A DNA stretch of 47,208 nucleotides from Sphingomonadaceae bacterium (GCA_947476425.1 CANJQJ010000020.1:1-47208), one strand, 5' to 3'; positions 24,872 through 33,498 are shown, counted from the stretch's first letter. Made by a program: numbers and translations. The notes: a model not told the origin generated them from the sequence alone.

Positions 24872-24961
24872 CCGTCATCCCGGCGAAAGCCGCGATCTCG
24901 TTTCCTTCTCATCGGGGGGAAGTGAGGGAAGCGAGACGCCCGGTTTGCGCCGGGATGACGG
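24872..24961. repeat. Dispersed CGTCATCC-type inverted repeat, copy 2
   Basis: The arms CCGTCATCCCGGCG (24872-24885) and CGCCGGGATGACGG (24948-24961) are perfect complements around a divergent 62-base core. It lies between the convergent sigma-54 activator and fliS. Confidence 0.85.
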
Positions 24962-25015
24962 AGCCCTGAAAGGGCATTCTTGAAAGCGATCCCCGGTAAG
25001 CGGGTTAAAGAGTTG

Positions 25016-25408
25016 TCAGGCGATATTGGCCCATGCATCGGCAATGCCGCCGAGCATATTGCGGGCGGTATCGATCATCTGGGCATTCTTCTCGCGGGTT
25101 CCGGTCGAGATCAGGCGACGGCTCTGGCGATAGACGGCGGAAAGATTGACGGCGAGCTCGCCACCCTTCTCATGATCGAGGCTGGCGTCGAGCGCCTGCA
25201 GGATCGAAAGCGCGCGCGCCTGGCGATCCGCAACGCGGGCGATGTCGGCGCGTTCCATGGCGAGCTTGGTCGCGTCGATCGCGCGGACCAGTTCCTCGAA
25301 CAGGATCGCGATGAGCTTGTGCGGGGAGGCGCCATCGACGCGGCCCGTCAGATCCATGTTGCGGTAGCGGGCGCCTGCACCGCCAAGATGTCCGGTTGAC
25401 CTGAACAT
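25016..25408 (-). CDS. fliS: Flagellar export chaperone FliS
   Basis: Cytoplasmic chaperone that binds the C-terminus of flagellin before export. From ATG 25408, with AGGA 9 bases upstream, it has 130 residues. The core VDGASPHKLIAILFEELVRAIDATKLAMER is the FliS signature, and the rest is a helical bundle. The upstream ATG at 25438 has no ribosome site. It follows fliD by about 50 bases on the same strand, the common fliD-fliS operon order. No fliT is visible. Confidence 0.92.
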   Translation of the reverse strand: MFRSTGHLGGAGARYRNMDLTGRVDGASPHKLIAILFEELVRAIDATKLAMERADIARVADRQARALSILQALDASLDHEKGGELAVNLSAVYRQSRRLISTGTREKNAQMIDTARNMLGGIADAWANIA

Positions 25409-25461
25409 TTCGTGATTCCTGTTGGCTATGTGGTTCATGTGGGACTGCTGGGCTCAGGGGA

Positions 25462-27087
25462 TTAGTTGGTGGACTTGGTCCAGAGATCGATCTGCTGCTG
25501 CATGTAGCTTTGCGTCGCCTTGAAGGCCGTGACCTGCCGGTTCATCGCGGTGAACTGGGCGGTGAGCTGGCTGCGATACGCAGTTTCATGCGCTTCCATC
25601 TTGACTCGATCGCTGGAAAGATTGGTGGCGACGGTCTTGAGCCGCGAAGTGCTGCTCGAGAACGGGCCGTTGGTTGAAGTCAGCAGGCTGCTGATCGCCT
25701 TGAGCGCGCCGCCAAGGCCGAGATCGACAGTCACGGTCGCGCTGGCGACTGCGCCCTGGGGCTCGATCACGAGACCAGTGGCTGCCGAGGTGACCGAAGC
25801 GACCAGGCGGTTGGCGGCGCTGATCGCATCCTTGCCGGCGATGGTGCCGGTGGCCGGGGTGGTGACATCGCCGGGGACGAGATTGGTGACGGTGTAGGTG
25901 CCGGGCTTGGCGCGGCCATAGGCGCTGGTGATCTTGACGAGTGGGTTGCTGCTCGACTGGCCGGGGTTGAAGAGTGCTTCGACCGAAGCCGGATCGTTGG
26001 TCATCGCGGTATCGAGGCGGGCACTGTCAACGGTGAGCGTGCCATCGCGCTGCGTCGAAACGCCGATTTCGGCGAGCGTCGAATAGCTGCCGCCCGAGGC
26101 GAGCACGGTGCTGGTGAGGTGCGAAAGCTGGTTGCGAAGCATGCGGACACCGGGATCGCCCTTGAGGGGGCCGGCCGGGGTGCTGCCGCTGGCGCTGGCG
26201 GTCAATTCGTTGAGAGTCGCCTGGAGGGCATTGTAGGTATCGACAACGTCGCTGACCGCCTGCTTGATCGCGGCAGTGGGGGTCGACGCGCCGATCGTGA
26301 CTGGCTGGCCGATCTTCGCAGTTTGGAGGTTGAGCTTTACGCCATCGATGAGATCGGAAACCGTGTTGCTGGAACGCGAGACATCGACGCCGTCGAGGCG
26401 GAGCAGTGCGTCCTGCGCCTGTTGGGCGCGGGTCATGCCGCCGGTGATCGCTGGATCATAAGCGAAGCGGCCGAGACTCGCTTCCGCGGCTGGATCGGCC
26501 GCGAGCGTGAATGCCTGCTGCGCGCCGGAGCCGCCTTTCAGGACGAGGCGGGCGCCGTTGGTGTCCTCGACGATGCTGGCGGCAACACCGCTGCCGGCAT
26601 TGTTGATCTCGCGAGCGAGGCCGATCAGGTTGTTGTTGCTGTCGTCGATCGTGACATTGAAGCTGCCGTTCTTGGTGGTGATCGTCAGCTTGCCCTTGCC
26701 GATCGGCGCGTTGACGTCGGTCAGGTTGGTCGAAACCAGCGACTGGGCCTGTGCGAGCTGGCGAACTTCGACCTGGGCGGAAAGCGTGCTGATTCGAGCG
26801 CCCGGCAGTGCGGTAGCGGAAAGCACGCTGGTGTCGGAGACGGTGGGCTGGGTGAACAGCGTTCCGCCGCTGATCAGCTGGCCGAGGGCGGTCGAGAAGT
26901 CGCTGATTGCCGAGGAGGCCTTGGAAAGCCCGGAGATTTCGGCGGTGTTGAGATCTTCCTTCGCCTTCAGCGCCGTATCCTTCGGCGTGCGCGAGGCGGC
27001 GGAGAGCTGGTCGATCAGGCTCGCGGTATCGATTCCGGAACCGATGCCCAGCGTACCCGCGATATTGTTGCTGACTGACGAAACCAT
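25462..27087 (-). CDS. fliD: Flagellar filament-capping protein FliD
   Basis: Secreted cap (HAP2) at the filament tip that folds flagellin subunits. From ATG 27087, preceded by a GGGGGAT ribosome site, it has 541 residues. The N-terminal D0 segment includes LGIGSGIDTASLIDQL, typical of FliD_N. A long Thr/Ser/Gly-rich variable middle follows, with the FliD_C coiled coil at the end (SSDRVKMEAHETAYRSQLTAQFTAMNRQVTAFKATQSYMQQQIDLW). The upstream ATG at 27111 adds eight residues and overlaps the promoter region. A sigma-28-type promoter lies 30 bases upstream. Confidence 0.95.
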   Translation of the reverse strand: MVSSVSNNIAGTLGIGSGIDTASLIDQLSAASRTPKDTALKAKEDLNTAEISGLSKASSAISDFSTALGQLISGGTLFTQPTVSDTSVLSATALPGARISTLSAQVEVRQLAQAQSLVSTNLTDVNAPIGKGKLTITTKNGSFNVTIDDSNNNLIGLAREINNAGSGVAASIVEDTNGARLVLKGGSGAQQAFTLAADPAAEASLGRFAYDPAITGGMTRAQQAQDALLRLDGVDVSRSSNTVSDLIDGVKLNLQTAKIGQPVTIGASTPTAAIKQAVSDVVDTYNALQATLNELTASASGSTPAGPLKGDPGVRMLRNQLSHLTSTVLASGGSYSTLAEIGVSTQRDGTLTVDSARLDTAMTNDPASVEALFNPGQSSSNPLVKITSAYGRAKPGTYTVTNLVPGDVTTPATGTIAGKDAISAANRLVASVTSAATGLVIEPQGAVASATVTVDLGLGGALKAISSLLTSTNGPFSSSTSRLKTVATNLSSDRVKMEAHETAYRSQLTAQFTAMNRQVTAFKATQSYMQQQIDLWTKSTN

Positions 27088-27116
27088 GACATCGATCCCC
27101 CGACCATTCAATCAGG

Positions 27117-27143
27117 GTAACGGCGCGGGCCGGGGAATGTTTA
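27117..27143 (-). promoter_or_regulatory. Sigma-28 (FliA)-type promoter of fliD
   Basis: On the minus strand TAAACATT, an exact 11-base spacer and GCCGTTAC match the sigma-28 consensus TAAAGTTT-N11-GCCGATAA at 6 of 8 and 6 of 8 positions with the correct spacing. The inferred transcript would start about 23 bases before the fliD ATG, leaving room for its ribosome site. FliA control of fliD is established in other flagellated bacteria. Confidence 0.65.
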
Positions 27144-27148
27144 GACTC

Positions 27149-27262
27149 CGTTTCAGATTAAATTGAATCGTCATCCCGGCGGACGCCGGGATCCACGATA
27201 CGGAGTTTTTTCGATCGCTAGACCTGTGGGTCCCATGGATCCCGACTTTCGTCGGGATGACG
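27149..27262. repeat. Dispersed CGTCATCC-type repeat with CGTTTCA leader, copy 3
   Basis: A leader CGTTTCAG...TTGAA (27149-27165) is followed by the full-length repeat (27169-27262), which matches copy 1 at 15321-15422 over most of its length. Further fragments (GTCGGGATGACG, CGGGATGACGGG) occur up to about 27320. Nothing gene-like was found in the rest of 27263-27415; the stretch from 27088 to the MucR start holds the fliD promoter, this repeat and the MucR leader. Confidence 0.85.
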
Positions 27263-27448
27263 GGGAGAAGGCGTCGGGATGACGAAACGTCCGCCGCGGT
27301 GAGGAAGGGGCGGGATGACGGGTGGATGCCCGGTTTGGTTTCGTCGTTGAAATAAGGTGACGGTCGAGGATTTCCTGATATTGGTTTAGCCGGCATCCTT
27401 CATTCAGGGTTTGCCGTGGGCAAGTATAGCTTAGGAACCGGTAGATTT

Positions 27449-28030
27449 ATGAGTGCCGTGGTAGAATCGCGTACGTCTTTTCAAGACGAGGGCAAGCTGG
27501 ATACTCTCCTTGCGCTTACCGTGCAGCTCGTCTCCTCGCATGCGGGGCGGACATCGGTCGATTCCGATGCGCTTCCGGCGTTGATCGAGAAGGTCTTCCA
27601 TTCGCTGAGCGCTTTGAAAATGCCGATTGGTACAACGGTCGCGCGGCTAGCTTCGGTGCCTGCCGGGAATGATGATGAAATTCCAGCGGTTCCAATTGCT
27701 CAATCGATCACCCCGGATTTTCTTGTCTGCCTCGAGGACGGGCGCAAGGTGAAGCTGCTTCATCGCTATTTGCGAACCCGCTTCCGGATGTCGCCGAACG
27801 AATATCGGCGCAAGTGGAAGCTGCCCGCCGACTATCCGATGGTCGCCCCGGCTTATTCCGAAAGCCGACGCGAGCACGCGAAGAAGGTGGGCTTCCAGAA
27901 AATCGAGCAGGTTGCCGAGGTCGTTGCGGTTGCCAAGCCGGCGAAGACGCGGCGGGCCAAGGCGGAGGCGGTCGCCGAGATTCCTGCTGCAAAGCGCGTT
28001 CGTCGCAAGTTGGGCATCGCGACAGGCTGA
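27449..28030 (+). CDS. MucR/Ros family regulator with degenerate zinc finger
   Basis: A 193-residue nucleoid-associated transcription factor family member. It has the MucR N-terminal oligomerisation block (LLALTVQLVSSHAGRTSVDSDALPALI), the finger-like DNA-binding region (DFLVCLEDGRKVKLLHRYLRT) and the MucR tail (MSPNEYRRKWKLPADYPMVAPAYSE), followed by an unusual Lys/Ala/Arg-rich extension. By comparison with Ros, only the first Cys remains: the second Cys position is Asp, the first His is Tyr and the last His pair is Arg-Phe. The start could instead be the GTG at 27416, which has a CAGGG site six bases upstream. It lies next to fliD and fliS, and MucR proteins often control motility and exopolysaccharide. 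Confidence 0.88.
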   Translation: MSAVVESRTSFQDEGKLDTLLALTVQLVSSHAGRTSVDSDALPALIEKVFHSLSALKMPIGTTVARLASVPAGNDDEIPAVPIAQSITPDFLVCLEDGRKVKLLHRYLRTRFRMSPNEYRRKWKLPADYPMVAPAYSESRREHAKKVGFQKIEQVAEVVAVAKPAKTRRAKAEAVAEIPAAKRVRRKLGIATG

Positions 28031-28052
28031 CGCCGGGATTTTTGGCCAGCGT

Positions 28053-28080
28053 CGTTTCAGGATAATTGAAGAGTCATCCT
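28053..28080. repeat. Fragment of the CGTTTCA-leader repeat
   Basis: CGTTTCAGGATAATTGAA followed by GAGTCATCCTG resembles the leader and start of copy 3 at 27149. It lies between the convergent MucR and cobalamin ATPase genes and supplies the last codons and stop of the latter. Confidence 0.5.
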
Positions 28081-28859
28081 GAAGTGGGACGGCGGCGCAC
28101 CGGTACGATCAGCTTTTCACCCGATGCTGTCAGGGCGAATTCGATATCGACGCCATAGGCCTGGGCGAGGATGTCCGGGGTAAGGACGTCGGCGTTGGTG
28201 CCGGCAGCGATCAGGGCGCCGTCCTTCAACACCAGCACGTCATCGGCGAAACGCGCTGCCAGCGTCAAGTCATGCAGGACGACGACAACGCCGGCACCGT
28301 CAGCGCCGCAGCGCCGCAGCCGATCGAGCGTATCGAGTTGATGGGCGGGATCTAGGCTGGCGAGCGGCTCGTCAGCGAGCAGCCATCGTGGTTCGCCGGC
28401 AAGCATGCGCGCGAGCAGCACGCGGCCTTGCTCCCCGCCCGACAGGCGTTGGACCGCGCGTTGGGCGAGATGGGCGCAGTCGGTTGCTTCCATCGCCCTC
28501 AGCACTGCAGCGCGATCGTCAGCGCTTTCGCTCCAGCGCCCGCGATGCGGAAGGCGGCCCAGCCCGACAAGTGCCTCGACGCTGATGTTCCAGTGGATGT
28601 CGGTGCGTTGGGGGAGGAGGCCGACGAGGCGCGCGCGTTCGCGGCGGTCGATGTCGGCAATATTTCGATCGCCAAGCATGACCTTGCCGGTATCGGACGC
28701 GGTCAGCCCCGCGAGGCAGGCGAGCAGGCTGCTCTTGCCGGCTCCATTGGCGCCGAGGATCACGGTCACCCGTCCGGGCGCGAAGATGCCGCTTATGTCG
28801 CGCAGGATGGCGCGGCCGCGATAAGAGAGATTGAGATCGTCGAAGCGTAATATCATCAT
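28074..28859 (-). CDS. btuD: Cobalamin ABC transporter ATP-binding protein
   Basis: A 261-residue ATPase of the FecCD/BtuCD importer type. Walker A GANGAGKSS (about 37-45), Q-loop LLPQRTD, signature LSGGEQGRVLLARML, Walker B WLLADEPLASLD and H-loop VLHDL are all present. The first ATG (28859) overlaps the permease stop (ATGA). It is the last gene of the riboswitch-headed operon, which assigns it to cobalamin rather than haem or siderophore uptake. The stop codon lies in a repeat fragment. Confidence 0.9.
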   Translation of the reverse strand: MMILRFDDLNLSYRGRAILRDISGIFAPGRVTVILGANGAGKSSLLACLAGLTASDTGKVMLGDRNIADIDRRERARLVGLLPQRTDIHWNISVEALVGLGRLPHRGRWSESADDRAAVLRAMEATDCAHLAQRAVQRLSGGEQGRVLLARMLAGEPRWLLADEPLASLDPAHQLDTLDRLRRCGADGAGVVVVLHDLTLAARFADDVLVLKDGALIAAGTNADVLTPDILAQAYGVDIEFALTASGEKLIVPVRRRPTSG

Positions 28860-29815
28860 GCGAGCTCCCGCCGCAGCCGGACGAGCAGCGCGAGAAAGAA
28901 GGGCGCGCCGAGCAGCGACATCGCGATGCCGAGCCGAAGCTCCGCGGCGCTCGGCACGATCCGAACCACGCTATCGGCGACGAGTACCAGCAATCCGCCA
29001 GCGAGCGCCGAAGGCAAAAGCAGCGCGGACGGCCGATGGCCGACGAGCGGGCGAACGAGATGTGGCACGATCAGCCCGACGAAGCCGACAACGCCGGCAG
29101 CGGCCACCGATGCGCCGACGCAGGCGCCGATGCCGAGCACGACCAGCCATTGCAGCCGCCGCGTATCGACGCCGAGCGAACGCGCCGCGGATTCGCCCAG
29201 CGTCAGCGCGTCGAGCGAGCGGCCGGTGAACGACAGCGCAAGCGCGCCGGCAGCCATGACGGGGAGCGCGAGGCGGACATCGTCCCAGCTTCGATCGGTC
29301 AATGCGCCCATCAGCCACGTCATGATCTCCGAAGCCGCGAAGGGCGTGGGCGCGAGGCTGATCATCAATGCGGTGAGGGAGGCGGTGAGATTGGCGAGGA
29401 TCATGCCAGCCAGCGTGAACAGGATCAGGCTCGCCGAACGTCCCGCCAGCAGCGCGAGGAGCAGGATGCCGCCCGCCGCTCCCGCCAGCGCGAACATCGG
29501 CAACAGCCATGCCGAGGTGGAATAGCCGAAGAACATCGACATCACCGCTCCGAGCGCAGCGCTGGACGACACGCCGAACAGGCCGGGATCAGCAAGCGGA
29601 TTGCGCAGATAGCCCTGCATTACCGCGCCAGACAGCCCGAGCGCGCCGCCTATCGCGAGGCCGAGGACCGCGCGCGGCAGGCGGAGATCGACGATGATGA
29701 TTGCAGCGAGGTCGCCCGACAACCAGTCCGCCGGGGGAACCCAGACCCGACCCGCGAGTAGCGACAGCGCGAAAGCCGCGAGGCAGGCGAAGGCGAGGAA
29801 GAGGTTGAGCCTCAT
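28856..29815 (-). CDS. btuC: Cobalamin ABC transporter permease
   Basis: A 319-residue inner-membrane permease of the FecCD/BtuC family with about ten helices. The motif LRLPRAVLGLAIGGALGLSGAVMQGYLRNPLADPGLFGVSSSAALGAV is diagnostic, and GFVGLIVPHLVRPLVGH carries the ATPase-coupling loop. The start is ATG 29815, which overlaps the btuF stop (ATGA); the open frame to 30049 lies inside btuF and is not coding. It is overlapped by btuD at its end. Confidence 0.93.
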   Translation of the reverse strand: MRLNLFLAFACLAAFALSLLAGRVWVPPADWLSGDLAAIIIVDLRLPRAVLGLAIGGALGLSGAVMQGYLRNPLADPGLFGVSSSAALGAVMSMFFGYSTSAWLLPMFALAGAAGGILLLALLAGRSASLILFTLAGMILANLTASLTALMISLAPTPFAASEIMTWLMGALTDRSWDDVRLALPVMAAGALALSFTGRSLDALTLGESAARSLGVDTRRLQWLVVLGIGACVGASVAAAGVVGFVGLIVPHLVRPLVGHRPSALLLPSALAGGLLVLVADSVVRIVPSAAELRLGIAMSLLGAPFFLALLVRLRRELA

Positions 29816-30627
29816 CGCCCGATTTCCCTGCGAACTTTGGCGAGCCGTTCGGTGGCCGCGATGATGCTCGGCCCGCCGCAGCGAAAAAGCCGTGAGGAAA
29901 CATGTTCGATCGCGATCCTGTGCTTCAACGCGCGCAATGCAGGATGATCGAGCAGGCGGTCGCCGCCGCCTGCATCGGCATCCGGTCCGCCGAGCAGAAG
30001 CAATTCGGGTGGGTTTGCGATGAGGGACTCGAGCGACAGCATGCCCCATTTGCCGAATCCATAGTCCGGGCTGCGATTGGTGAAGCCGATATTGCGGATA
30101 AGCGCGTCGGCGAGGGTTCCCGTGCCGAGGACGAGGCCGGAGCCTTGCCAGAGCAATATCGGGATAGCGGTTCCCCGCGTTACGCGCGTGGCAGCGACTG
30201 CGGCGTCGATGCGCCGATTGAGGGCCGTACCTCGCTCCGGATGGCCAACCGCCGCCGCAATGACTGCGACCTGCGCGCGGTTTTGTGCGAAGCTTTCGGG
30301 GACTGGCAGCTGGACGAGCGGAATGCCCATCCGTCGCAATGCCTGCACCGTCGCGGGGGCCATCAGCGTGTCGGCGATCACCATGCTGGGACGAAGCGCG
30401 ACCAGTTCTTCCGCGGTTCCGGACGTGCTGCGGAAGCGTTGCGCCTGGGCCCGGGAGATCGAACTCGACCGGGGATCCTGCGAATAATGGCTGATAGCCA
30501 CGATCTGGCGAGGGTCCGCCACCTCCATCAGGATCGAATCGGCGCAGGGATTGGTCGATGCGATACGCTGCGCAGCCGCCACCGGAGTGGCGAGTGCGAG
30601 TGCGATGAAGGCGGCGGATATTCGCAT
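29812..30627 (-). CDS. btuF: Cobalamin-binding periplasmic protein
   Basis: Periplasmic ligand-binding subunit, 271 residues. A cleavable signal peptide (MRISAAFIALALATPVAAA) precedes a helical-backbone binding fold: RIASTNPCADSILMEVADPRQIVAISHYSQDP at the start, LRPSMVIADTL, and a second lobe with NPPELLLLGGPDA. The class (BtuF/FecB) is clear, and cobalamin specificity comes from the riboswitch and btuB. The ATG is one base after the btuB stop, so the two are coupled. Confidence 0.88.
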   Translation of the reverse strand: MRISAAFIALALATPVAAAQRIASTNPCADSILMEVADPRQIVAISHYSQDPRSSSISRAQAQRFRSTSGTAEELVALRPSMVIADTLMAPATVQALRRMGIPLVQLPVPESFAQNRAQVAVIAAAVGHPERGTALNRRIDAAVAATRVTRGTAIPILLWQGSGLVLGTGTLADALIRNIGFTNRSPDYGFGKWGMLSLESLIANPPELLLLGGPDADAGGGDRLLDHPALRALKHRIAIEHVSSRLFRCGGPSIIAATERLAKVRREIGR

Positions 30628-30628
30628 G

Positions 30629-32527
30629 CTAGATTTTCAGTCGAACCCCCTCATAGGCTGCGCGGCCGGGCGTGCCGTAGCGCAGGACGGTTTCATACCC
30701 CTCGTCGAAGAGGTTTTCGACCCGTCCGTAAATGTCCAGATTATCCGTCACTGGATAGCTGGCCCGAACATCGACCACCACATAGCTTTCGAGCTTCACG
30801 TCCTGTGCCGGGAATGCGTCGAAATCGATGTCGCGGCGGCTGCCGACCATGCGAACCGTGGCGCCGGTTTCGAGGGCGAACGGCCAGCGATAGTCGATCG
30901 ACGTCGAGATCGTATCCTTTGGTCGGCGGACGAGTTGCTTGCCAAAATCCACGCTGCCGACCGAACGATCTTCCGAGCGGACATAGCTGTAGATCGCCTC
31001 GATGGTGAGGCCATCCGTTGGCTGCATGCGAAGCGTCGCCTCTACGCCCTCGGCGGTGGCGCGGGCGACATTTTTGTAATAGCCGAACCGTCCGTCGCTG
31101 CAGAGCGGATTGCCAGGGCAGGAAGCGAAGTCGATCAGGTTGTTCGTATCGCGCCGGAAGTAAGTGAGGCTTGCCTCGACCGCGCCATCGAGCAGCCGCT
31201 GGGTGATGCCGACATCCCAGCCGTGCGCGGTCTCGGGTGAGAGCCCCGGATTGCCGTACTCGCTCGCGAGCTGATAGAGCGACGGCGCCTTGAAACCCTC
31301 GCTATAGCTGGCGCGCAACGTCGTATTGCCCTCGTTGGGCGACCAGGCGGCGCTGGCACCAAGCGTGGTATGGCCTCCGAAGTCGCTGTGATGATCGTAG
31401 CGCGCGCCGCCGGTGAGCGTGAGGCCGTGAAGCGGGGTCGCGACGAACTGGGCGTAGACGCTGTCGGTATGCGCCGAACCGCGATGTCCTGTCGGATCGA
31501 AGACTTCGGTCTTTGCAAAGCGCTGCGTTTCGCGCTCGGCTCCGAAGGTCGCCTGCAGTGCCTGGCGGAAATCATAGATGCCCTGATATTCGATGCGCTC
31601 GTTGCGCCCGCGATAATCGGCCTGCTCGACCGGGCTGGCAGTCGGATCGAAGCGCTTCCGATCGACGTCGGTATAGGCGAAGGCCAGGCGATTGCGGAAA
31701 CGGCCGTCGAAAAACGCAGCGTTCAATCCGGCATAGCCGACGAACTGCTCGTTCTTCGAATATTGAGGCGTGTCCGCGAAAACGAAGAATGGGGCCGGGA
31801 AGCCGTCTTCGTTGGTGCGCCCGCTTGAATACCAGCCGCGCAGGTCGATCGATATCGCATCGGTGATCTCGATGCCGACTTTCGCATTGGCGCCATAGTT
31901 GCGGTAGCCGTCGCGCTCGGTTCCGCCGCGGGCTTCGCTGAACGCAGAGATGCCGTCGGTGCTCAGATAGCCGGCGCCGATGCTCGCGGAGAGCGGACCC
32001 GCCTTGCCCGAGATATTGCCGACGAGGTCGACGCTGTTGCGCGAGCCATATTCCGCGTGCGCATTGACCGCGAGCTGTTCGGTTGGCGCCCGGGTGATGA
32101 GATTGACGACGCCGCCGATCGACTGGCTGCCCCACAATACGGATTGTGATCCGCGCAGCAGCTCGACACGTTCGATATTGCCGGTCAGCAGGTCGCCGAA
32201 GAAGAAGCCGCCGGCGGTCGATGAGGGATCGTTGAGCTTGACGCCGTCGATCAATACGATCGACTGATCGGCGCTGGCACCACGAATGAACACCGAGGTC
32301 AACGCTCCGGGGCCGCCATTGCGCGCGAACGCGACGCCGGGGAGATCCTGCAACAGTTCGGCGACCGAAAGCGATTGCCGGGTGATGATCGCCTCGGAAT
32401 CGAGCACGCTGATCGATTGGCCGACGTGCGAGAGCGGCTGTTCGCTGCGATTGGCGGTGACCACGATAGTCTCGTCGGCCGCGAAGGCGGCGCTGGGCAA
32501 CAGGAGCAAGGATAATAATATACGCAT
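30629..32527 (-). CDS. btuB: TonB-dependent vitamin B12 receptor
   Basis: Outer-membrane beta-barrel receptor, 632 residues. A signal peptide (about 1-16, MRILLSLLLLPSAAFA) is followed by the TonB box ETIVVTA, a plug domain (about 25-130, VAELLQDLPGVAFARNGGPGALTSVFIRG, VELLRGSQSVLWGSQSIGGVVNLIT) and a barrel with many aromatic strands ending YEGVRLKI. The plug signature and size match BtuB rather than siderophore receptors, and a cobalamin riboswitch lies in the leader. AGGGA precedes the ATG. It is the first gene of the btuBFCD operon. Confidence 0.93.
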   Translation of the reverse strand: MRILLSLLLLPSAAFAADETIVVTANRSEQPLSHVGQSISVLDSEAIITRQSLSVAELLQDLPGVAFARNGGPGALTSVFIRGASADQSIVLIDGVKLNDPSSTAGGFFFGDLLTGNIERVELLRGSQSVLWGSQSIGGVVNLITRAPTEQLAVNAHAEYGSRNSVDLVGNISGKAGPLSASIGAGYLSTDGISAFSEARGGTERDGYRNYGANAKVGIEITDAISIDLRGWYSSGRTNEDGFPAPFFVFADTPQYSKNEQFVGYAGLNAAFFDGRFRNRLAFAYTDVDRKRFDPTASPVEQADYRGRNERIEYQGIYDFRQALQATFGAERETQRFAKTEVFDPTGHRGSAHTDSVYAQFVATPLHGLTLTGGARYDHHSDFGGHTTLGASAAWSPNEGNTTLRASYSEGFKAPSLYQLASEYGNPGLSPETAHGWDVGITQRLLDGAVEASLTYFRRDTNNLIDFASCPGNPLCSDGRFGYYKNVARATAEGVEATLRMQPTDGLTIEAIYSYVRSEDRSVGSVDFGKQLVRRPKDTISTSIDYRWPFALETGATVRMVGSRRDIDFDAFPAQDVKLESYVVVDVRASYPVTDNLDIYGRVENLFDEGYETVLRYGTPGRAAYEGVRLKI

Positions 32528-32671
32528 GGAATTCCCTTTCGAGTTCGCATCAAAAGGGCCGCACGACGCGGATATGCTGGATGCTTGTCCCCAGCGTACG
32601 ACCCGACTTCGTCGTCACGCGAGGAAATCCTCGATCGCCCGGCACACCCCGTCCGCACGATAGAACGACCG

Positions 32672-32852
32672 CGTCAGGCAGGTCTCCTGGCTCTCGGGTC
32701 AATGTCCTTTCGTCTCGCCTTCCCGGGCCGGATGACCCAGTGGCATATGAGACGCGGACTCGCCGATCACAGTTGCGGGGGCAGCCCCGGGACATGGATT
32801 TGCATCCACTTCCGGGTTCCCTTTCAATCCCATCGCTGGGAACCTGTCGCGG
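32672..32852 (-). ncRNA. Cobalamin riboswitch (AdoCbl type) upstream of btuB
   Basis: Read on the minus strand, the landmarks of the cobalamin aptamer follow in order: CAGGTTCCCAGCGATGGGA, GGGAACCCGG, the conserved GCTGCCCCCGCAACTGTGA (B12 box core), GCCACTGG (seen as the complement of CCAGTGGC), CCCGGGAAGGCGA, and the closing GAGCCAGGAGACCTGCC. B12 binding should repress the downstream operon. The 144 bases between the aptamer and the btuB ATG hold the expression platform; a small hairpin (CCGC-n5-GCGG, 32559-32571) just before the ribosome site may take part. Nothing else gene-like was seen in 32528-32877. Confidence 0.95.
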
Positions 32853-32877
32853 CGGCCCCCTTAGGACAGGTGTTCGG

Positions 32878-33471
32878 CTACGGCAAGACGCGATCTACCC
32901 AGCGTGTTGCGATTGCGCAGGCTCGGTCGGCGCCGAAGGTGGTGGGATCGAGCGTCAGTTCGAGCCAAAGGCCATCAATCAGCGCGGTGAGCTCGATCGC
33001 GAGTTCCCCATGCTCGGCGGCAGGCACGCCGCAAGCGCCGAGCAGGGTGGCGAGCCCGGCGCGGTAGGCCGCATAGCTTTCGCCATGGAGAGCGGCCATC
33101 GCAGGATCGGCCTTCACCATGCTCCAATAGGCGATCCAGGTCGCGAGCATATGGCTGTCGCTGATCGGCGGCCGAAAGCTCGCGGTCGCGTAGGCGATGA
33201 GCTGTGCTCGAGGATCGGGGCCCGCTGCCGCCACAGCGGATTCCAGCGCGCCGTCAAGCCGATCGAGCGTGTCGCGATAGGTTTCGCTGATCAAGGCATC
33301 CACGCCGTCGAAATAATGGCGTAAAAGGCCGGGAGAGACCCCGGCGCGCGCGCAGATCGCGCGGACCGAGGTGCCCGCCACGCCGAGTTCGGCGAGACAT
33401 TGCGCGGTGGCCTCGATCAGGCTCGTTCTGCGAAAGTCACGACTTTCACGTGAGAAGGTTACGCGATTCAT
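32878..33471 (-). CDS. TetR family regulator, BetI-like
   Basis: A 197-residue repressor from ATG 33471 (an upstream ATG at 33492 adds seven residues). The N-terminal TetR HTH is complete: RRTSLIEATAQCLAELGVAGTSVRAICARAGVSPGLLRHYFDGVDALISETYR, where SVRAICARAGVSPGLLRHYF closely follows BetI. The C-terminal ligand domain includes IAYWSMVKADPAMAALH and LTALIDGLWLELTL, also BetI-like. BetI senses choline, so a quaternary amine ligand is plausible here. It is divergent from the Rieske oxygenase gene with 75 bases between, and probably controls it. Confidence 0.85.
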   Translation of the reverse strand: MNRVTFSRESRDFRRTSLIEATAQCLAELGVAGTSVRAICARAGVSPGLLRHYFDGVDALISETYRDTLDRLDGALESAVAAAGPDPRAQLIAYATASFRPPISDSHMLATWIAYWSMVKADPAMAALHGESYAAYRAGLATLLGACGVPAAEHGELAIELTALIDGLWLELTLDPTTFGADRACAIATRWVDRVLP

Positions 33472-33488
33472 AAGGCGGATACCCTTAA

Positions 33489-33498
33489 ACAAGCTTGT
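33489..33498. promoter_or_regulatory. Palindrome in the TetR/Rieske intergenic region
   Basis: ACAAGCTTGT is a perfect 10-base palindrome midway between the divergent starts and is a candidate half or core of a TetR operator. The oxygenase has a good ribosome site (AAAGGGAG, 7 bases before its ATG). The palindrome is short, so chance is possible. Confidence 0.3.

Noticed and set aside
32559-32571. Intrinsic terminator between the riboswitch and btuB
   Set aside because: The stem is only 4 bp and the T-run is short; it may belong to the expression platform but is not convincing as a terminator.
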